A DNA stretch of 64,000 nt, taken from Azospirillum griseum (GTDB taxonomy: Bacteria; Pseudomonadota; Alphaproteobacteria; Azospirillales; Azospirillaceae). The notes under the pieces are model-generated. The model did not search any database and had not been told where the DNA came from. It worked only from the letters and a program-made list of their open reading frames with translations. The stretch is taken from NCBI RefSeq assembly GCF_003966125.1, contig NZ_RXMA01000006.1, positions 1 to 64,000 on the forward strand, in the 5' to 3' direction. The position numbers and the translations under genes were made by a program. Within the stretch, counting starts at the first letter, position 1, and the number at the start of each line of letters is the position of its first letter. Shown here in pieces: positions 18,024-26,982 of this stretch.

Positions 18024-18680
18024 ATGACCGATTTCGCCGCCGCCCGCTTCTTCATGGTCGAGGGACAGATTCGTCCGAACAAGGTCACGGATCATCGCCT
18101 CGTCGATGCCCTGTCCGAAACGCCACGGGAAGCCTTCGTGCCCGAATCGGCGCGCGGCGTGGCCTATGTCGATGACGATCTGCCCATCGGCAACGGTCGT
18201 TACCTGCTGGAGCCGATGGTGTTCGCCCGCATGCTGCAACATCTCGGCGTGCAGGCCACCGACCGCGTGCTCGATGTCGGCTGCGCCGGTGGCTACTCCA
18301 CCGCGATCCTGGCCAAGCTGGCGGCGTCGGTCGTCGGTCTGGACAGCGACGCCGCGCTGACCGCCGGAGCCGCCGCCGCCCTTGCCGCGCAGGGCATCAC
18401 CAACGCCACCGTCGTCACCGGCCCGCTGGCCGCTGGCCACGCCGAAGGCGGCCCCTACGACGTGATCGTCGTCGAGGGGACCATTCCGGAGCTGCCGACG
18501 GCGCTGGGCGACCAGTTGGCCGAGGAAGGGCGTCTGGTCGCCATCGTCCACGACGCGCGCGGAGTCGGCGAGGTTCGCCTGTTCCAGCGGGTCGCCGGGG
18601 TGCTGTCCAGCCGCGTTCTGTTCGAAGCCCAGCCCCACGCGCTGCCCGGTTTTGAGAAAAAAGCGTCGTTTGTGTTCTGA
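18024..18680 (+). CDS. pcm: Protein-L-isoaspartate O-methyltransferase family
   Basis: A 218-aa SAM-dependent methyltransferase of the Pcm family, which repairs L-isoaspartyl residues in aged proteins. Methyltransferase motif I is visible as VLDVGCAGGYSTA (about residues 80-92), followed by a strand ending in LDSD that binds the SAM ribose. The N-terminal MVEGQIRPNKV segment is the hallmark of the alphaproteobacterial Pcm-like proteins located before tolC. These are somewhat divergent from E. coli Pcm, so activity on isoaspartate is likely but unproven. A rhodanese gene and tolC follow. Confidence 0.88.
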   Translation: MTDFAAARFFMVEGQIRPNKVTDHRLVDALSETPREAFVPESARGVAYVDDDLPIGNGRYLLEPMVFARMLQHLGVQATDRVLDVGCAGGYSTAILAKLAASVVGLDSDAALTAGAAAALAAQGITNATVVTGPLAAGHAEGGPYDVIVVEGTIPELPTALGDQLAEEGRLVAIVHDARGVGEVRLFQRVAGVLSSRVLFEAQPHALPGFEKKASFVF

Positions 18681-18765
18681 TGACGCGTTTGGACTAAACC
18701 GTCCAGTTCACATTTGAACGGTTCTGCGTTACCGTCACGCTCAGACTTGCGCGAAAGTGGATTCC

Positions 18766-19092
18766 ATGTCGGTGCCGTTCGAGATCGAGGTTGAAGAGTT
18801 GGACCGCCGCCGCAAGGCGGGGGACGACCTGTTCCTGCTGGACGTGCGCGAAGGGTGGGAACATGATCTGTGCGTGATCGACGGCAGCGCCCTGATCCCG
18901 ATGCACAGCGTGCCGGGGCGGGTGGCGGAGCTGCCGATTGATCGCGACATCATTGTGGTGTGCCATCATGGCGGACGCAGCGCGCAGGTCACGATGTGGC
19001 TGCGGTCCCAAGGATTTGATCGTGCCATCAACCTTGATGGCGGCGTGGATTCCTGGGCGCGCCGAATTGACCCGAACATGAAGGTCTATTGA
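18766..19092 (+). CDS. Rhodanese-like sulfurtransferase domain protein
   Basis: A 108-aa single rhodanese domain. The active-site loop CHHGGRS contains the catalytic Cys (about residue 66); LLDVREGWEHD and the closing segment INLDGGVDSWARRID are typical. It would transfer sulfane sulfur in the cytoplasm. I chose the ATG at 18766; a GTG nine bases upstream is also possible. Its stop overlaps the tolC start, so the two are probably co-transcribed, an arrangement also found in other alphaproteobacteria between pcm and tolC. Confidence 0.88.
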   Translation: MSVPFEIEVEELDRRRKAGDDLFLLDVREGWEHDLCVIDGSALIPMHSVPGRVAELPIDRDIIVVCHHGGRSAQVTMWLRSQGFDRAINLDGGVDSWARRIDPNMKVY

Positions 19093-20483
19093 TGATGACT
19101 GTGCGAAGCCGTTTTGCGCGCCACTGCCTGGCCACGGCCCTGACGCTGACCGCCACCCTGTGCGGCGGTTCCAGCGTCGCCTGGTCCCAGTCGCTGGAAC
19201 AGGCGTTGGCGCAGGCCTACGCCAACAACCCGACGCTGGGCGCGCAGCGCGCCCGCCTGCGCGCCGTGGACGAAAGCGTGCCGCAGGCCCTGTCGGGGTA
19301 TCGCCCGACCGCCCGCGCCACCTTCGGTGCCACCCGTTCGACCAGCGAGAGCACCTTCAGCGGTGGATCGACCGGTTCCGAAACCAATTCCAAATCGGCC
19401 AGCCTGACCGCCTCCCAGCCGATCTACGACGCCACCGTCGCGCCGGGGGTCCGCCGGGCCGAACGGTTGGTGGAGGCGCAGCGCGCCACGCTCATCGCCA
19501 GCGAACAGTCGATTCTGTTGAGTGCGGCGCAAGCCTATCTCGATGTGGTCCAGTATCAGGCGGTCTATCAGCTTCAGGCCAACAACGAGCAGGTGTTGCG
19601 CCGCCAGTTGGACGCCGCCCGCGACCGTTTCCGCGTGGGCGAATACACCCGCACCGACGTCAGCCAGTCCGAGTCGCGTCTGGCCTTGGCCGTGGCCACC
19701 AAAATCTCCGCCGAAGGCCAGCTCAAGGGCGCGCGCGCCACGTATGAGCGCATCATCGGCGCGCCTCCGGGCGACCTGAAGGCCCCGAAGCCGTCCTTCA
19801 AGCTGCCCAAGACGTTGGATGATCTGGTGGAGTTGGCGCGCTCCAACAACCCCAATGTTTTGGCCGCGACCTACACGGAGTCGGCCCAGCAGGCGGCGGT
19901 CGAGCAGCAGTATGGCAAGCTGATGCCGTCGGTCAACCTGTCGGCCACGGGGACCCGCACCTATGATCCGGGGCGCTCGTCCGGGGTCGAGTTGAAGCGG
20001 ACGGACAGCGGGTCGATCACCGCCCAGGTCACGGTTCCGATCTATCAGGCCGGATTGCCCGAAGCCCAGGTCCGCGAGGCCAAGCAGACGGCGAATCAGG
20101 CCCGCATCCAGATCGAGGAGTCGCGCCGCCAGGTGGTGGAAAGCGCCATCAGCTCCTGGCAGTCCCTGCAAACCGCCCGTGCCAGCATCCAATCCTACTC
20201 GGCGCAGATCAAGGCGGCGCAAATCGCCCTGGACGGCGTCCGTCAGGAAGCGCAGGTCGGGTCGCGCACCGTGCTGGACGTGCTGAACCAGGAACAGGAA
20301 CTGCTGAACGGCCGCGTCAATCTGGTCCGCGCCCAGCGCGACGAGATGGTGGCGTCCTTCAACGTGGTTGCCGCCGCCGGCCAATTGACCGCGCAGCAGC
20401 TGAATTTGCCAACGGAGTATTACGATCCGCAGGCGAATTACGAGAAAACGCGCGGAAAGTGGATCGGGACCTCGGTCGAATGA
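19092..20483 (+). CDS. tolC: Outer-membrane efflux channel, TolC family
   Basis: A 463-aa outer-membrane factor for type I secretion and tripartite efflux. A signal peptide (about 33 residues ending near AWSQS) is followed by two related halves, each with long Gln/Ala-rich coiled-coil helices and a short beta-strand region, the internal repeat typical of TolC. The GSRTVLDVLNQEQELLNGR segment is conserved in the family. The ATG at 19092 overlaps the rhodanese stop (ATGA) and another ATG follows directly. A strong terminator lies 20 bases downstream. Confidence 0.93.
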   Translation: MMTVRSRFARHCLATALTLTATLCGGSSVAWSQSLEQALAQAYANNPTLGAQRARLRAVDESVPQALSGYRPTARATFGATRSTSESTFSGGSTGSETNSKSASLTASQPIYDATVAPGVRRAERLVEAQRATLIASEQSILLSAAQAYLDVVQYQAVYQLQANNEQVLRRQLDAARDRFRVGEYTRTDVSQSESRLALAVATKISAEGQLKGARATYERIIGAPPGDLKAPKPSFKLPKTLDDLVELARSNNPNVLAATYTESAQQAAVEQQYGKLMPSVNLSATGTRTYDPGRSSGVELKRTDSGSITAQVTVPIYQAGLPEAQVREAKQTANQARIQIEESRRQVVESAISSWQSLQTARASIQSYSAQIKAAQIALDGVRQEAQVGSRTVLDVLNQEQELLNGRVNLVRAQRDEMVASFNVVAAAGQLTAQQLNLPTEYYDPQANYEKTRGKWIGTSVE

Positions 20484-20502
20484 TCGGGTGAATGATCGTT
20501 TG

Positions 20503-20530
20503 AAACGGCCCGCGAAAGCGGGCCGTTTTT
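20503..20530 (+). terminator. Rho-independent terminator of tolC
   Basis: An 11-bp perfect stem (20503-20513 with 20518-20528) closed by a GAAA loop runs into TTTTT. It follows the tolC stop and precedes popZ. Confidence 0.9.
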
Positions 20531-20595
20531 GTATTGTGGCTTTTTGTCCGGGTCTGCCCTAGGTTCGTGGCAGGTTGACGTCTTGGGTTGCCACG

Positions 20596-21294
20596 ATGAG
20601 CGATAAGGGCCAACAAGAACCATCGATGGAGGAGATCCTCGCCTCCATTCGTCGGATCATTTCCGAGGACGGCGAACCTCCGAAGACGGAAGCCCCGGCG
20701 GCTGCCCCGCCTCCGCCGCCGCCGCCCCCACCACCTCCTCCGCCCCCGCCGCCGCCGCCGCCGCCACCTCCTCCCCCGATGATGGAGGATGATGACGACG
20801 ACGTGCTCGAATTGACCCAGATGGTCGATGACGATCCGATTCCCAGCATGCCGGATTTCGGCGCGCCGGAACCGGATCCCTGGAAGGACGAACCGGCCTT
20901 TCCCGATCCGCCGATGGCGTTCGAGGAACCGCCGCCGCCCCCGCCGCGCCGCCGGTCGCCGCCCCCGCCGCCGCCCGCCTTCGACGACTTCGAAGACGAC
21001 GAGCCGCCGCCGCCGCCGCGCCCGCGCCGCCGCATGGTCGCCGACGACGACGGCCTGATTTCCCGCCGCACCGCCGATGACGCGTCGCATCACCTGACCC
21101 ATCTGGCGCGCGAGTTGGGCGACGATCTGTCCATCGGCCCGATGCCCATCGGCATCCGCACGGTGGAGGAGGTCGTGCGCGAATTGCTGAAGCCGTTGCT
21201 GAAGGAATGGCTGGATGAGAATCTGCCGACCGTCGTCGAACGGCTGGTGCAGCAGGAAATCGACCGCATGATCCGCCGGTCGCAGAAATTCTAA
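20596..21294 (+). CDS. popZ: PopZ / DUF2497 polar organising protein
   Basis: A 232-aa protein with the PopZ layout: an N-terminal binding helix (EPSMEEILASIRRIISEDG), a long disordered Pro- and acid-rich spacer, and a C-terminal oligomerisation region of helices (EEVVRELLKPLLKEWLDENL, then VERLVQQEIDRM). PopZ forms polar condensates that anchor the chromosome origin and recruit cell-cycle kinases. The spacer contains 24 consecutive Pro codons (20707-20778), followed by an acidic patch and further Pro clusters. I chose the ATG at 20596 since the family starts two to eight residues before EPSMEEIL; an upstream TTG at 20575 is less likely. It lies between tolC and valS, its usual alphaproteobacterial place. 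Confidence 0.9.
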   Translation: MSDKGQQEPSMEEILASIRRIISEDGEPPKTEAPAAAPPPPPPPPPPPPPPPPPPPPPPPPMMEDDDDDVLELTQMVDDDPIPSMPDFGAPEPDPWKDEPAFPDPPMAFEEPPPPPPRRRSPPPPPPAFDDFEDDEPPPPPRPRRRMVADDDGLISRRTADDASHHLTHLARELGDDLSIGPMPIGIRTVEEVVRELLKPLLKEWLDENLPTVVERLVQQEIDRMIRRSQKF

Positions 21295-21361
21295 GGAAAG
21301 GGCGGCACCGCGCCGCCCCGTTCGGACCCCTGTTTGAGACGCTGAGCGAAAGTTTCGGGTG

Positions 21362-24010
21362 ATGTTGGAAAAGACGTACCGGCCCGCCGAGGTCGAGGAA
21401 AAGCACTACCGCCTGTGGGAAGAGTCGGGCGCCTTTGCCGCCGACACGCGGTCGAACGCCACGCCCTACACCATCATGATGCCGCCGCCGAACGTCACCG
21501 GCAGCCTGCACATGGGCCACGCCCTGACCTTCACCATCCAGGACGTGTTGATCCGCTACAACCGCATGCGGCGGCGCGACGCGCTGTGGCAGCCCGGCAC
21601 CGATCACGCGGGCATCGCCACGCAGATGGTGGTGGAACGCAACCTCGCCAAGGAGGGCAAGACGCGCCATGATTTCGGCCGCGACGCCTTCATCGGCAAG
21701 GTGTGGGAGTGGAAGGCCGAATCGGGCGGGACCATCACCCGCCAGCTGCGCCGCCTGGGGGCCTCGCCCGATTGGGCGAAGGAGCGTTTCACCATGGACG
21801 ACGGGCTGTCGCGCGCCGTCGCCAAGGTGTTCGTCGAGCTGCACCGCCAGGGCCTGATCTACAAGGACAAGCGGCTGGTTAATTGGGATCCGAAGCTGCA
21901 CACCGCCATTTCCGACCTGGAGGTGGAGCAGAAGGAGATCAAGGGCAACCTCTGGCACTTCCGCTACCCCATCGACGGGGAGGAGGGCCGTTTCATCGTC
22001 GTGGCGACCACCCGCCCGGAAACCATGCTGGGCGACACCGGCGTCGCCGTTCATCCCGAGGATGAGCGTTACAAGGATCTGATCGGCAAGCATGTCCGCC
22101 TGCCGCTGGTCGGTCGCCTGATTCCCATCGTCGGCGACGAATACGCCGATCCGGCCACCGGGTCGGGTGCCGTGAAGATCACCCCGGCGCACGACTTCAA
22201 CGATTTCGAGGTTGGCAAGCGGTGCAACCTTGAGGCGATCAACATCCTCGACCGCGACGCCCGCCTGAACGATAACGTGCCGGAAGCCTATCAGGGCCTC
22301 GACCGGTACGAGGCGCGCAAGAAGATCATCGCCGAGCTGGAAGCCCTGGAGCTTCTGGAGAAGATCGAGCCGCACACCCACATGGTCCCGCACGGCGACC
22401 GGTCGGGCGTGGCGATCGAACCCTGGCTGACCGATCAGTGGTATGTCGACGCCGCCACCCTGGCCAAGCCCGCCATCGAGGCGGTGGAGACCGGCAAGAC
22501 GGTGTTCGTGCCCAAACAGTGGGAAAACACCTATTACGAGTGGATGCGCAACATCCAGCCCTGGTGCATCAGCCGTCAAATCTGGTGGGGCCACCAGATC
22601 CCGGCCTGGTACGGCCCGGATGGCACCTTCTTCGTCGAAGAGACGGAGGCCGCCGCCCGCGCCGCCGCCGCCAAACACTACGGCTCCGACGTGGAGCTGA
22701 CGCGCGACGCGGACGTGCTCGACACCTGGTTCTCGTCGGCGCTGTGGCCCTTCTCGACGCTGGGCTGGCCCGACCAGACGCCGGAGCTGGCGCGCTATTA
22801 CCCCACCGACGTTCTGGTGACGGGCTTTGACATCATTTTCTTCTGGGTTGCCCGGATGATGATGATGGGCCTGCATTTCATGAAGGATGTGCCCTTCCGC
22901 ACCGTCTACATCCACGCCCTCGTCCGCGACGAAAAGGGGCAGAAGATGTCGAAGTCGAAGGGCAACGTCATCGACCCGCTGGAGATCATCGGCGAATACG
23001 GCACCGACGCCCTGCGCTTCACCCTGTCGGCGATGGCCGCGCAGGGCCGCGACATCAAGCTGGCGGTCAACCGGGTCGAGGGCTACCGCAACTTCGCGAC
23101 CAAGCTGTGGAACGCCGCGCGTTACTGCCAGATGAACGGTTGCGAGCCGGTGGCGGGCTACCGCCCGGTCGGGCTGACGCAGACGGTCAACCGCTGGATC
23201 GTCGGCGAACTGGCCGACGCCGCCCGCAAGGTGGCCGAGGCCATCGACGCCTACAAGTTCAACGAGGCGGCGAACGCGGCTTACCAGTTCACCTGGGGCA
23301 ATTTCTGCGACTGGTACATGGAGTTCACCAAGCCGATCCTGGCCGGAACGGACGAGGCGGCGAAGGCGGAGACCCGCGCGACCACCGCCTGGGTGCTCGA
23401 CCAGATCCTGCATGTGCTGCACCCGATGATGCCCTACATCACCGAAGAGCTGTGGGAGCAGCTCTCCCCGGCCCGCGCCAACCGCCTGATTGCGGCGGAA
23501 TGGCCGGTCTATGGGGCGGAGCTGGTCGATGCGGCGGCGCGCGATGAGATGAACTGGGTGGTGCGGCTCATCACCTCCGTCCGTTCGATGCGCTCGGAAA
23601 TGAACGTGCCGCCCGCCGCCCAGATCGAACTGAAGCTGAAGGACGCCGGTCCCGGCAGCCTCGCCCGTCTGGACACCCACCGCGACCTGATCCTGCGCAT
23701 GGCCCGCCTGTCGAGCGTCGAACCGCTGGTCGGCCCGACGCCGAAAAGCGCGGTCCAGGCCGTGCAGGACGAAGCCACGCTGGTCCTGCCGCTGGAAGGC
23801 ATCGTCGATCTCGACAAGGAGCGCGCGCGCCTGACCAAGGAGATCGACAAGCTGTCCGGCGAGATCAAGAAGATCGACGCCAAGCTGTCGAACGAACAGT
23901 TCGTCGCCAAGGCCCCGGACGAAGTGATCGAGGAGCAACGCGACCGCCGCGCCGCCGCCGATCAAGCCCGCGACAAGCTGCAAAAGGCGTTGGACATGCT
24001 GGGGGCGTAA
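21362..24010 (+). CDS. valS: Valyl-tRNA synthetase
   Basis: An 882-aa class I aminoacyl-tRNA synthetase charging tRNA-Val. [14 protein letters not shown] contains the HIGH-equivalent HMGH (about 49-52) and KMSKSKGN lies near residue 528. The editing (CP1) domain occupies about 190-350, and a C-terminal coiled coil (about 805-875) is Lys/Glu-rich as in other ValRS. The ATG at 21362 is preferred over the overlapping GTG at 21359. A perfect 11-bp hairpin follows the stop. Confidence 0.95.
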   Translation: MLEKTYRPAEVEEKHYRLWEESGAFAADTRSNATPYTIMMPPPNVTGSLHMGHALTFTIQDVLIRYNRMRRRDALWQPGTDHAGIATQMVVERNLAKEGKTRHDFGRDAFIGKVWEWKAESGGTITRQLRRLGASPDWAKERFTMDDGLSRAVAKVFVELHRQGLIYKDKRLVNWDPKLHTAISDLEVEQKEIKGNLWHFRYPIDGEEGRFIVVATTRPETMLGDTGVAVHPEDERYKDLIGKHVRLPLVGRLIPIVGDEYADPATGSGAVKITPAHDFNDFEVGKRCNLEAINILDRDARLNDNVPEAYQGLDRYEARKKIIAELEALELLEKIEPHTHMVPHGDRSGVAIEPWLTDQWYVDAATLAKPAIEAVETGKTVFVPKQWENTYYEWMRNIQPWCISRQIWWGHQIPAWYGPDGTFFVEETEAAARAAAAKHYGSDVELTRDADVLDTWFSSALWPFSTLGWPDQTPELARYYPTDVLVTGFDIIFFWVARMMMMGLHFMKDVPFRTVYIHALVRDEKGQKMSKSKGNVIDPLEIIGEYGTDALRFTLSAMAAQGRDIKLAVNRVEGYRNFATKLWNAARYCQMNGCEPVAGYRPVGLTQTVNRWIVGELADAARKVAEAIDAYKFNEAANAAYQFTWGNFCDWYMEFTKPILAGTDEAAKAETRATTAWVLDQILHVLHPMMPYITEELWEQLSPARANRLIAAEWPVYGAELVDAAARDEMNWVVRLITSVRSMRSEMNVPPAAQIELKLKDAGPGSLARLDTHRDLILRMARLSSVEPLVGPTPKSAVQAVQDEATLVLPLEGIVDLDKERARLTKEIDKLSGEIKKIDAKLSNEQFVAKAPDEVIEEQRDRRAAADQARDKLQKALDMLGA

Positions 24011-24026
24011 GCCTCCTCATCGGCGG

Positions 24027-24054
24027 CACCGACGGCGTTACCCCGCCGTCGGTG
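24027..24054. terminator. Hairpin terminator after valS
   Basis: CACCGACGGCG (24027-24037) pairs perfectly with 24044-24054 around a six-base loop. The T-run is weak (TTGT). Its position between valS and a minus-strand gene remnant suggests a formerly shared bidirectional terminator. Confidence 0.65.
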
Positions 24055-24057
24055 TTG

Positions 24058-24111
24058 TCAGCGCGCGCGCGCCGCGTCCAGAATCTCCCGCGACAGGGCG
24101 TCGTCATCGGT
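24058..24111 (-). pseudogene. 3' remnant of a GC-rich gene, cut by the AT-rich island
   Basis: The minus strand reads TDDDALSREILDAARAR and a stop, with the codon use of the surrounding chromosome. Immediately upstream (from about 24112) the composition turns AT-rich and the frame soon meets a stop without a start. This looks like the tail of a gene that once converged on valS and lost its body when the island arrived. The original gene cannot be identified from 17 residues, and a chance frame cannot be excluded. Confidence 0.4.
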
Positions 24112-24223
24112 CAATAGAGCTGAGATGACATGGTGCTAAAGCTCAGAATAGTCTATGATCGTGCCGCTCTATCCACAGGTTTATGCAGTGGGCACACATG
24201 CCAGTATCACATCAGACTGCGGT

Positions 24224-25045
24224 TTATTGAGGGTCGTTACTCTCATTAATTTCCGATATACGTTTAGTTTCTTTTTCTATGTCAAAAACAATTTTCTCCA
24301 CTTCTTGGGAGAATTTTTCAAAAACTACGTGAGCCGAGCCTGAAAGATGCGGCCCGCTATCACGAATTCTGATATCGAGATTCGGTATAAAATCTATACT
24401 TCCTCTTGCTCCTGGTCCACACCTAAAAATTTCAAGCTCATTTCGTGTCTCGCACCATTTGTTTATTGGAACATCTCTTAAAGCAGTATGCGGAATCTCT
24501 ATATTTGTTTTTGAAAAATCGATCAAAAATCCTATTTGGTTGGCTGATAAAGAAAGAATTCTATTATGTTTTTTCTTGTTATTGCGTTCGCATATTTCGT
24601 AGAGGAAGTCATTTCCGCCGCGATAGGCTTTTGTCTCCCTTATCAAGGATAAAATATCAGGGTGAACATTTTTGCATTTACTTTTAATGGATTTCTCATA
24701 TGTATCATGAGCATCTCCTATTGGAAATGCCGCATGACCTGGAGATTTCCCTAGAAATCGAATTGAATCGCATATTGAATGATCAAGGGCCTCTCGAAAT
24801 AAGGAGATAATCTCCGATGCATCTAAATATAGATCTTTAGGAATTCTTTGATGAAATCGAAATTTAATTACAAAATCTCCAGATTTACCATCAATTATCC
24901 TAATGACATCATGGCTTAATTTGCGGAGAAACTCTTGGCAATGGAGGTGGAATTCACTATTCCTTTTTTTTGCTCGTTCTATTAATAGTTTTGAGCTTTC
25001 AAAATAATCGATATCTATATATTCTTGTTCCACTTTCTTCTCCAT
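24224..25045 (-). CDS. Hypothetical protein in AT-rich island (273 aa)
   Basis: A 273-aa soluble, Lys/Ile/Ser-rich protein of unknown function with AT-rich codon use unlike its neighbours. No signal peptide or membrane helix is seen. The central pattern, an ALDH motif in a helix (REALDHSICDSI), then FPIGDA, then a Tyr/Gly-Gly-Asn segment (AYRGGNDFLYEI) and a KKKHN motif, is reminiscent of a widespread uncharacterised family with 'RSALDH...DKH' motifs; I assign this only by memory of the pattern. A GTG four codons in is preceded by GGAGAAG and may be the true start. It could be a cargo or defence gene, but nothing in the sequence proves this. Confidence 0.7.
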   Translation of the reverse strand: MEKKVEQEYIDIDYFESSKLLIERAKKRNSEFHLHCQEFLRKLSHDVIRIIDGKSGDFVIKFRFHQRIPKDLYLDASEIISLFREALDHSICDSIRFLGKSPGHAAFPIGDAHDTYEKSIKSKCKNVHPDILSLIRETKAYRGGNDFLYEICERNNKKKHNRILSLSANQIGFLIDFSKTNIEIPHTALRDVPINKWCETRNELEIFRCGPGARGSIDFIPNLDIRIRDSGPHLSGSAHVVFEKFSQEVEKIVFDIEKETKRISEINESNDPQ

Positions 25046-25059
25046 AAGAAGCAGTGAAC

Positions 25060-25233
25060 TTATTTTACCATATTTGATATGTGCGATCCAGCGGCAACGT
25101 TGAAATTATCTTGATGTGGCGCATGATGTTTCTTACAAGAACAAACAAATGTATAAACCTTATCAATAAATTGATCTAATTTATTGAATTCAATTTTCCT
25201 CGATAGGACAAGGTGGGTGGCACTCATCATCAT
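25060..25233 (-). CDS. Possible small protein (57 aa) in AT-rich island
   Basis: A 57-codon frame opens with three successive ATG codons (25233, 25230, 25227) and ends 14 bases before the 273-aa gene on the same strand. The product has a CSCKKHHAPH segment (possible metal-binding Cys/His cluster) and codon use like the larger gene. There is no clear ribosome binding site. It may be a co-transcribed partner or a chance frame. Confidence 0.3.
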   Translation of the reverse strand: MMMSATHLVLSRKIEFNKLDQFIDKVYTFVCSCKKHHAPHQDNFNVAAGSHISNMVK

Positions 25234-25301
25234 TCATCTGTATTAAAAAACAATGTGTGGCGACACCCAAATCGGACGCCGCCGCCGCTCTTTCCACCGC
25301 G

Positions 25302-26840
25302 TTATGGTGCCATGAACACGCTCTGATGCTTGCGGGTTTCACCGCTTCCCAGATCCTTGGCCAGCACACTGACGTCGGTCGAGCCGGACTTCACCGCGCT
25401 GGATGGGATTTTCACGAAGACGCGGTAGGTGGCGACCTGATCGGCTTCGGCCCCCAGGGTCAGGCTGGCCGCACCGCCGGTCTCACCGGCCACCGACAGG
25501 CTGGCACCGGGCAGCCCCTCCACCGTCACCGTGTAGCGGCGGTTGATCGTGGTCTTGTTCAGGATCTTGATGGTGTAGGCGTTCTGGATGTGCCCGTCGG
25601 ACAGGGCGACGAACAGCGGGGCGCGGTCGCGCAGCACGCTGACGTCCAGCGTCGGGCGCAGATACAGCGCGATCGCCATGATGCAGCCCACCGTCAGCAT
25701 GATCAGCGAATAGACGACGGTGCGCGGGCGGATCAGCCGGACCCGTTCGGTGGAGCCGTCGATCTTGGCGATCTGGTTGGATTGGGTGTCGAACTGGATC
25801 AGGTGGCCGGGCCGCCCGATCTGCGCCATCACGTCGTTGCAGGCGTCCACGCACAGGCCGCAGCCGATGCAGGAGATTTGCTGACCGTTGCGGATGTCGG
25901 TCCCGGTCGGGCAGACGAAGACGCACTGCTTGCAATCGATGCAGTCGCCCAGCCCCGCCGCCGCGCGGTCCTCCCAGCTTTGCGACTTGCGCAGCGGCGC
26001 GCGGCCTTCCCCGCGCCAATCCTCGTAGGTGACGAGGAAGGTGTCCTCATCGACCATCGCCGATTGGAAGCTGCGCCACGGGCAGACATAGATGCAAATC
26101 TGCTCGCGCGCCCAACCGGCAAAGAAATAGGTGGTGGCGCTGAACAGGGCGGTGAACAGGATGACGCCGCTGCCAACCTCGCCCGTCGCGATCTCGCGCA
26201 TCAGCGTCGGCGCGTCGTTGAAGTAAAACACCCAGGCCCCGCCGGTCATCACCGAAATCAGTATCCACACCGCGTGTTTCAGCGCCTTTTTCCCCAGCTT
26301 GGCCCCGGTCATCGCGGTTTTGTCCAGCCGGATGCGCTGGGTGCGCGGCCCTTCGATCTTGCGTTCGACCCACATAAACAGGTCGCTCCACACCGTTTGC
26401 GGGCAGGCGTAGCCGCACCAGACCCGGCCGAACAGCGTGGTGGCGAAGAAGATGCCGAAACAACCGATGATGAGCAGGCCGGTCAGGTAGTAAATCTCCT
26501 GCGGCCAAATCTCGATCCACAGGAAGTACGCCCGCCGCCCCACCATGTCGAGCAACACCGCCTGATCGGGAATGCCGGGGCCGCGCTCCCACCGGATCCA
26601 GGGGGTGATGTAGTAGACCGCCAGCAGCGCGATCAGTGCCGCCCATTTCAGGCGGCGGAAGGTGCCGCGCACGTCGGCGGCGTACACCTTGGGCCGGTCG
26701 ATGAACCAATGCCGCACCGGCTCCTCCTGCGGCGCGCCGTGCGGCACGTCGGAGGCGGAGCGGGGCAGGGGATCGGCGTGCTTTGCGCGCGCATCGGAAG
26801 AAAGCGTATCGGAAGAGCGCGTATCGGAAGACTGGGACAT
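25302..26840 (-). CDS. ccoG: Cytochrome c oxidase accessory protein CcoG (FixG/RdxA)
   Basis: A 512-aa inner-membrane iron-sulfur protein required for copper handling during cbb3-type cytochrome oxidase assembly. After a hydrophilic N-terminus it has about five membrane helices with the CGYACPQ motif, then two ferredoxin-type clusters (CIDCKQCVFVCP and CIGCGLCVDACN) and a periplasmic Ig-like FixG C-terminal domain. The N-terminus contains a tandem SSDTR-SSDTL-SSDAR repeat encoded by near-identical 15-base units. I chose the ATG at 26840 because GAGG lies nine bases upstream. No ccoNOQP or ccoHIS genes are adjacent. An FNR/FixK-type promoter precedes it. Confidence 0.93.
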   Translation of the reverse strand: MSQSSDTRSSDTLSSDARAKHADPLPRSASDVPHGAPQEEPVRHWFIDRPKVYAADVRGTFRRLKWAALIALLAVYYITPWIRWERGPGIPDQAVLLDMVGRRAYFLWIEIWPQEIYYLTGLLIIGCFGIFFATTLFGRVWCGYACPQTVWSDLFMWVERKIEGPRTQRIRLDKTAMTGAKLGKKALKHAVWILISVMTGGAWVFYFNDAPTLMREIATGEVGSGVILFTALFSATTYFFAGWAREQICIYVCPWRSFQSAMVDEDTFLVTYEDWRGEGRAPLRKSQSWEDRAAAGLGDCIDCKQCVFVCPTGTDIRNGQQISCIGCGLCVDACNDVMAQIGRPGHLIQFDTQSNQIAKIDGSTERVRLIRPRTVVYSLIMLTVGCIMAIALYLRPTLDVSVLRDRAPLFVALSDGHIQNAYTIKILNKTTINRRYTVTVEGLPGASLSVAGETGGAASLTLGAEADQVATYRVFVKIPSSAVKSGSTDVSVLAKDLGSGETRKHQSVFMAP

Positions 26841-26892
26841 GGCAGGCATCCTCGACCGTCGGGGTGACGTCGTTGGTCAGCGTAGTCCCTCG

Positions 26893-26934
26893 TCTATAAG
26901 CGTTCCGTGATGAAGTCACATTGCGCGATGTCAA
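26893..26934 (-). promoter_or_regulatory. FNR/FixK-type box and -10 element of ccoG
   Basis: On the minus strand TTGACATCGCGCAA (26934-26921) matches the FNR/FixK half-site pattern TTGA-N6-GCAA. A TATAGA -10 element (26898-26893) begins 22 bases later. Transcription would start near 26886, which puts the box centre at -41.5, the class II activator position. Oxygen-limited activation is what one expects for ccoG. Confidence 0.65.
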
Positions 26935-26982
26935 TCGCTTGGGCGGTTCCGCCCCGCCCGCGTTGCAACCCTGCCTGTCGCC

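Larger units (their letters stand above)
24112..25255. mobile_element. AT-rich foreign-looking island
   Basis: Roughly 1.1 kb of strikingly AT-rich sequence lies between valS and ccoG in a chromosome that is otherwise GC-rich, with sharp composition changes at both ends. It carries an unknown 273-aa gene and a possible 57-aa gene, both on the minus strand. I found no transposase, integrase or flanking direct repeats, so the mode of arrival is unknown. The class 'mobile element' is inference from composition and the adjacent gene remnant. Confidence 0.55.

Noticed and set aside
20657..23983. 1108-codon minus-strand frame
   Set aside because: It is antisense to popZ and valS. Length alone reflects the scarcity of stop codons in GC-rich DNA.
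24112..25255. AT-rich island as a prophage or insertion sequence
   Set aside because: No transposase, integrase, terminal inverted repeats or target duplications could be found.
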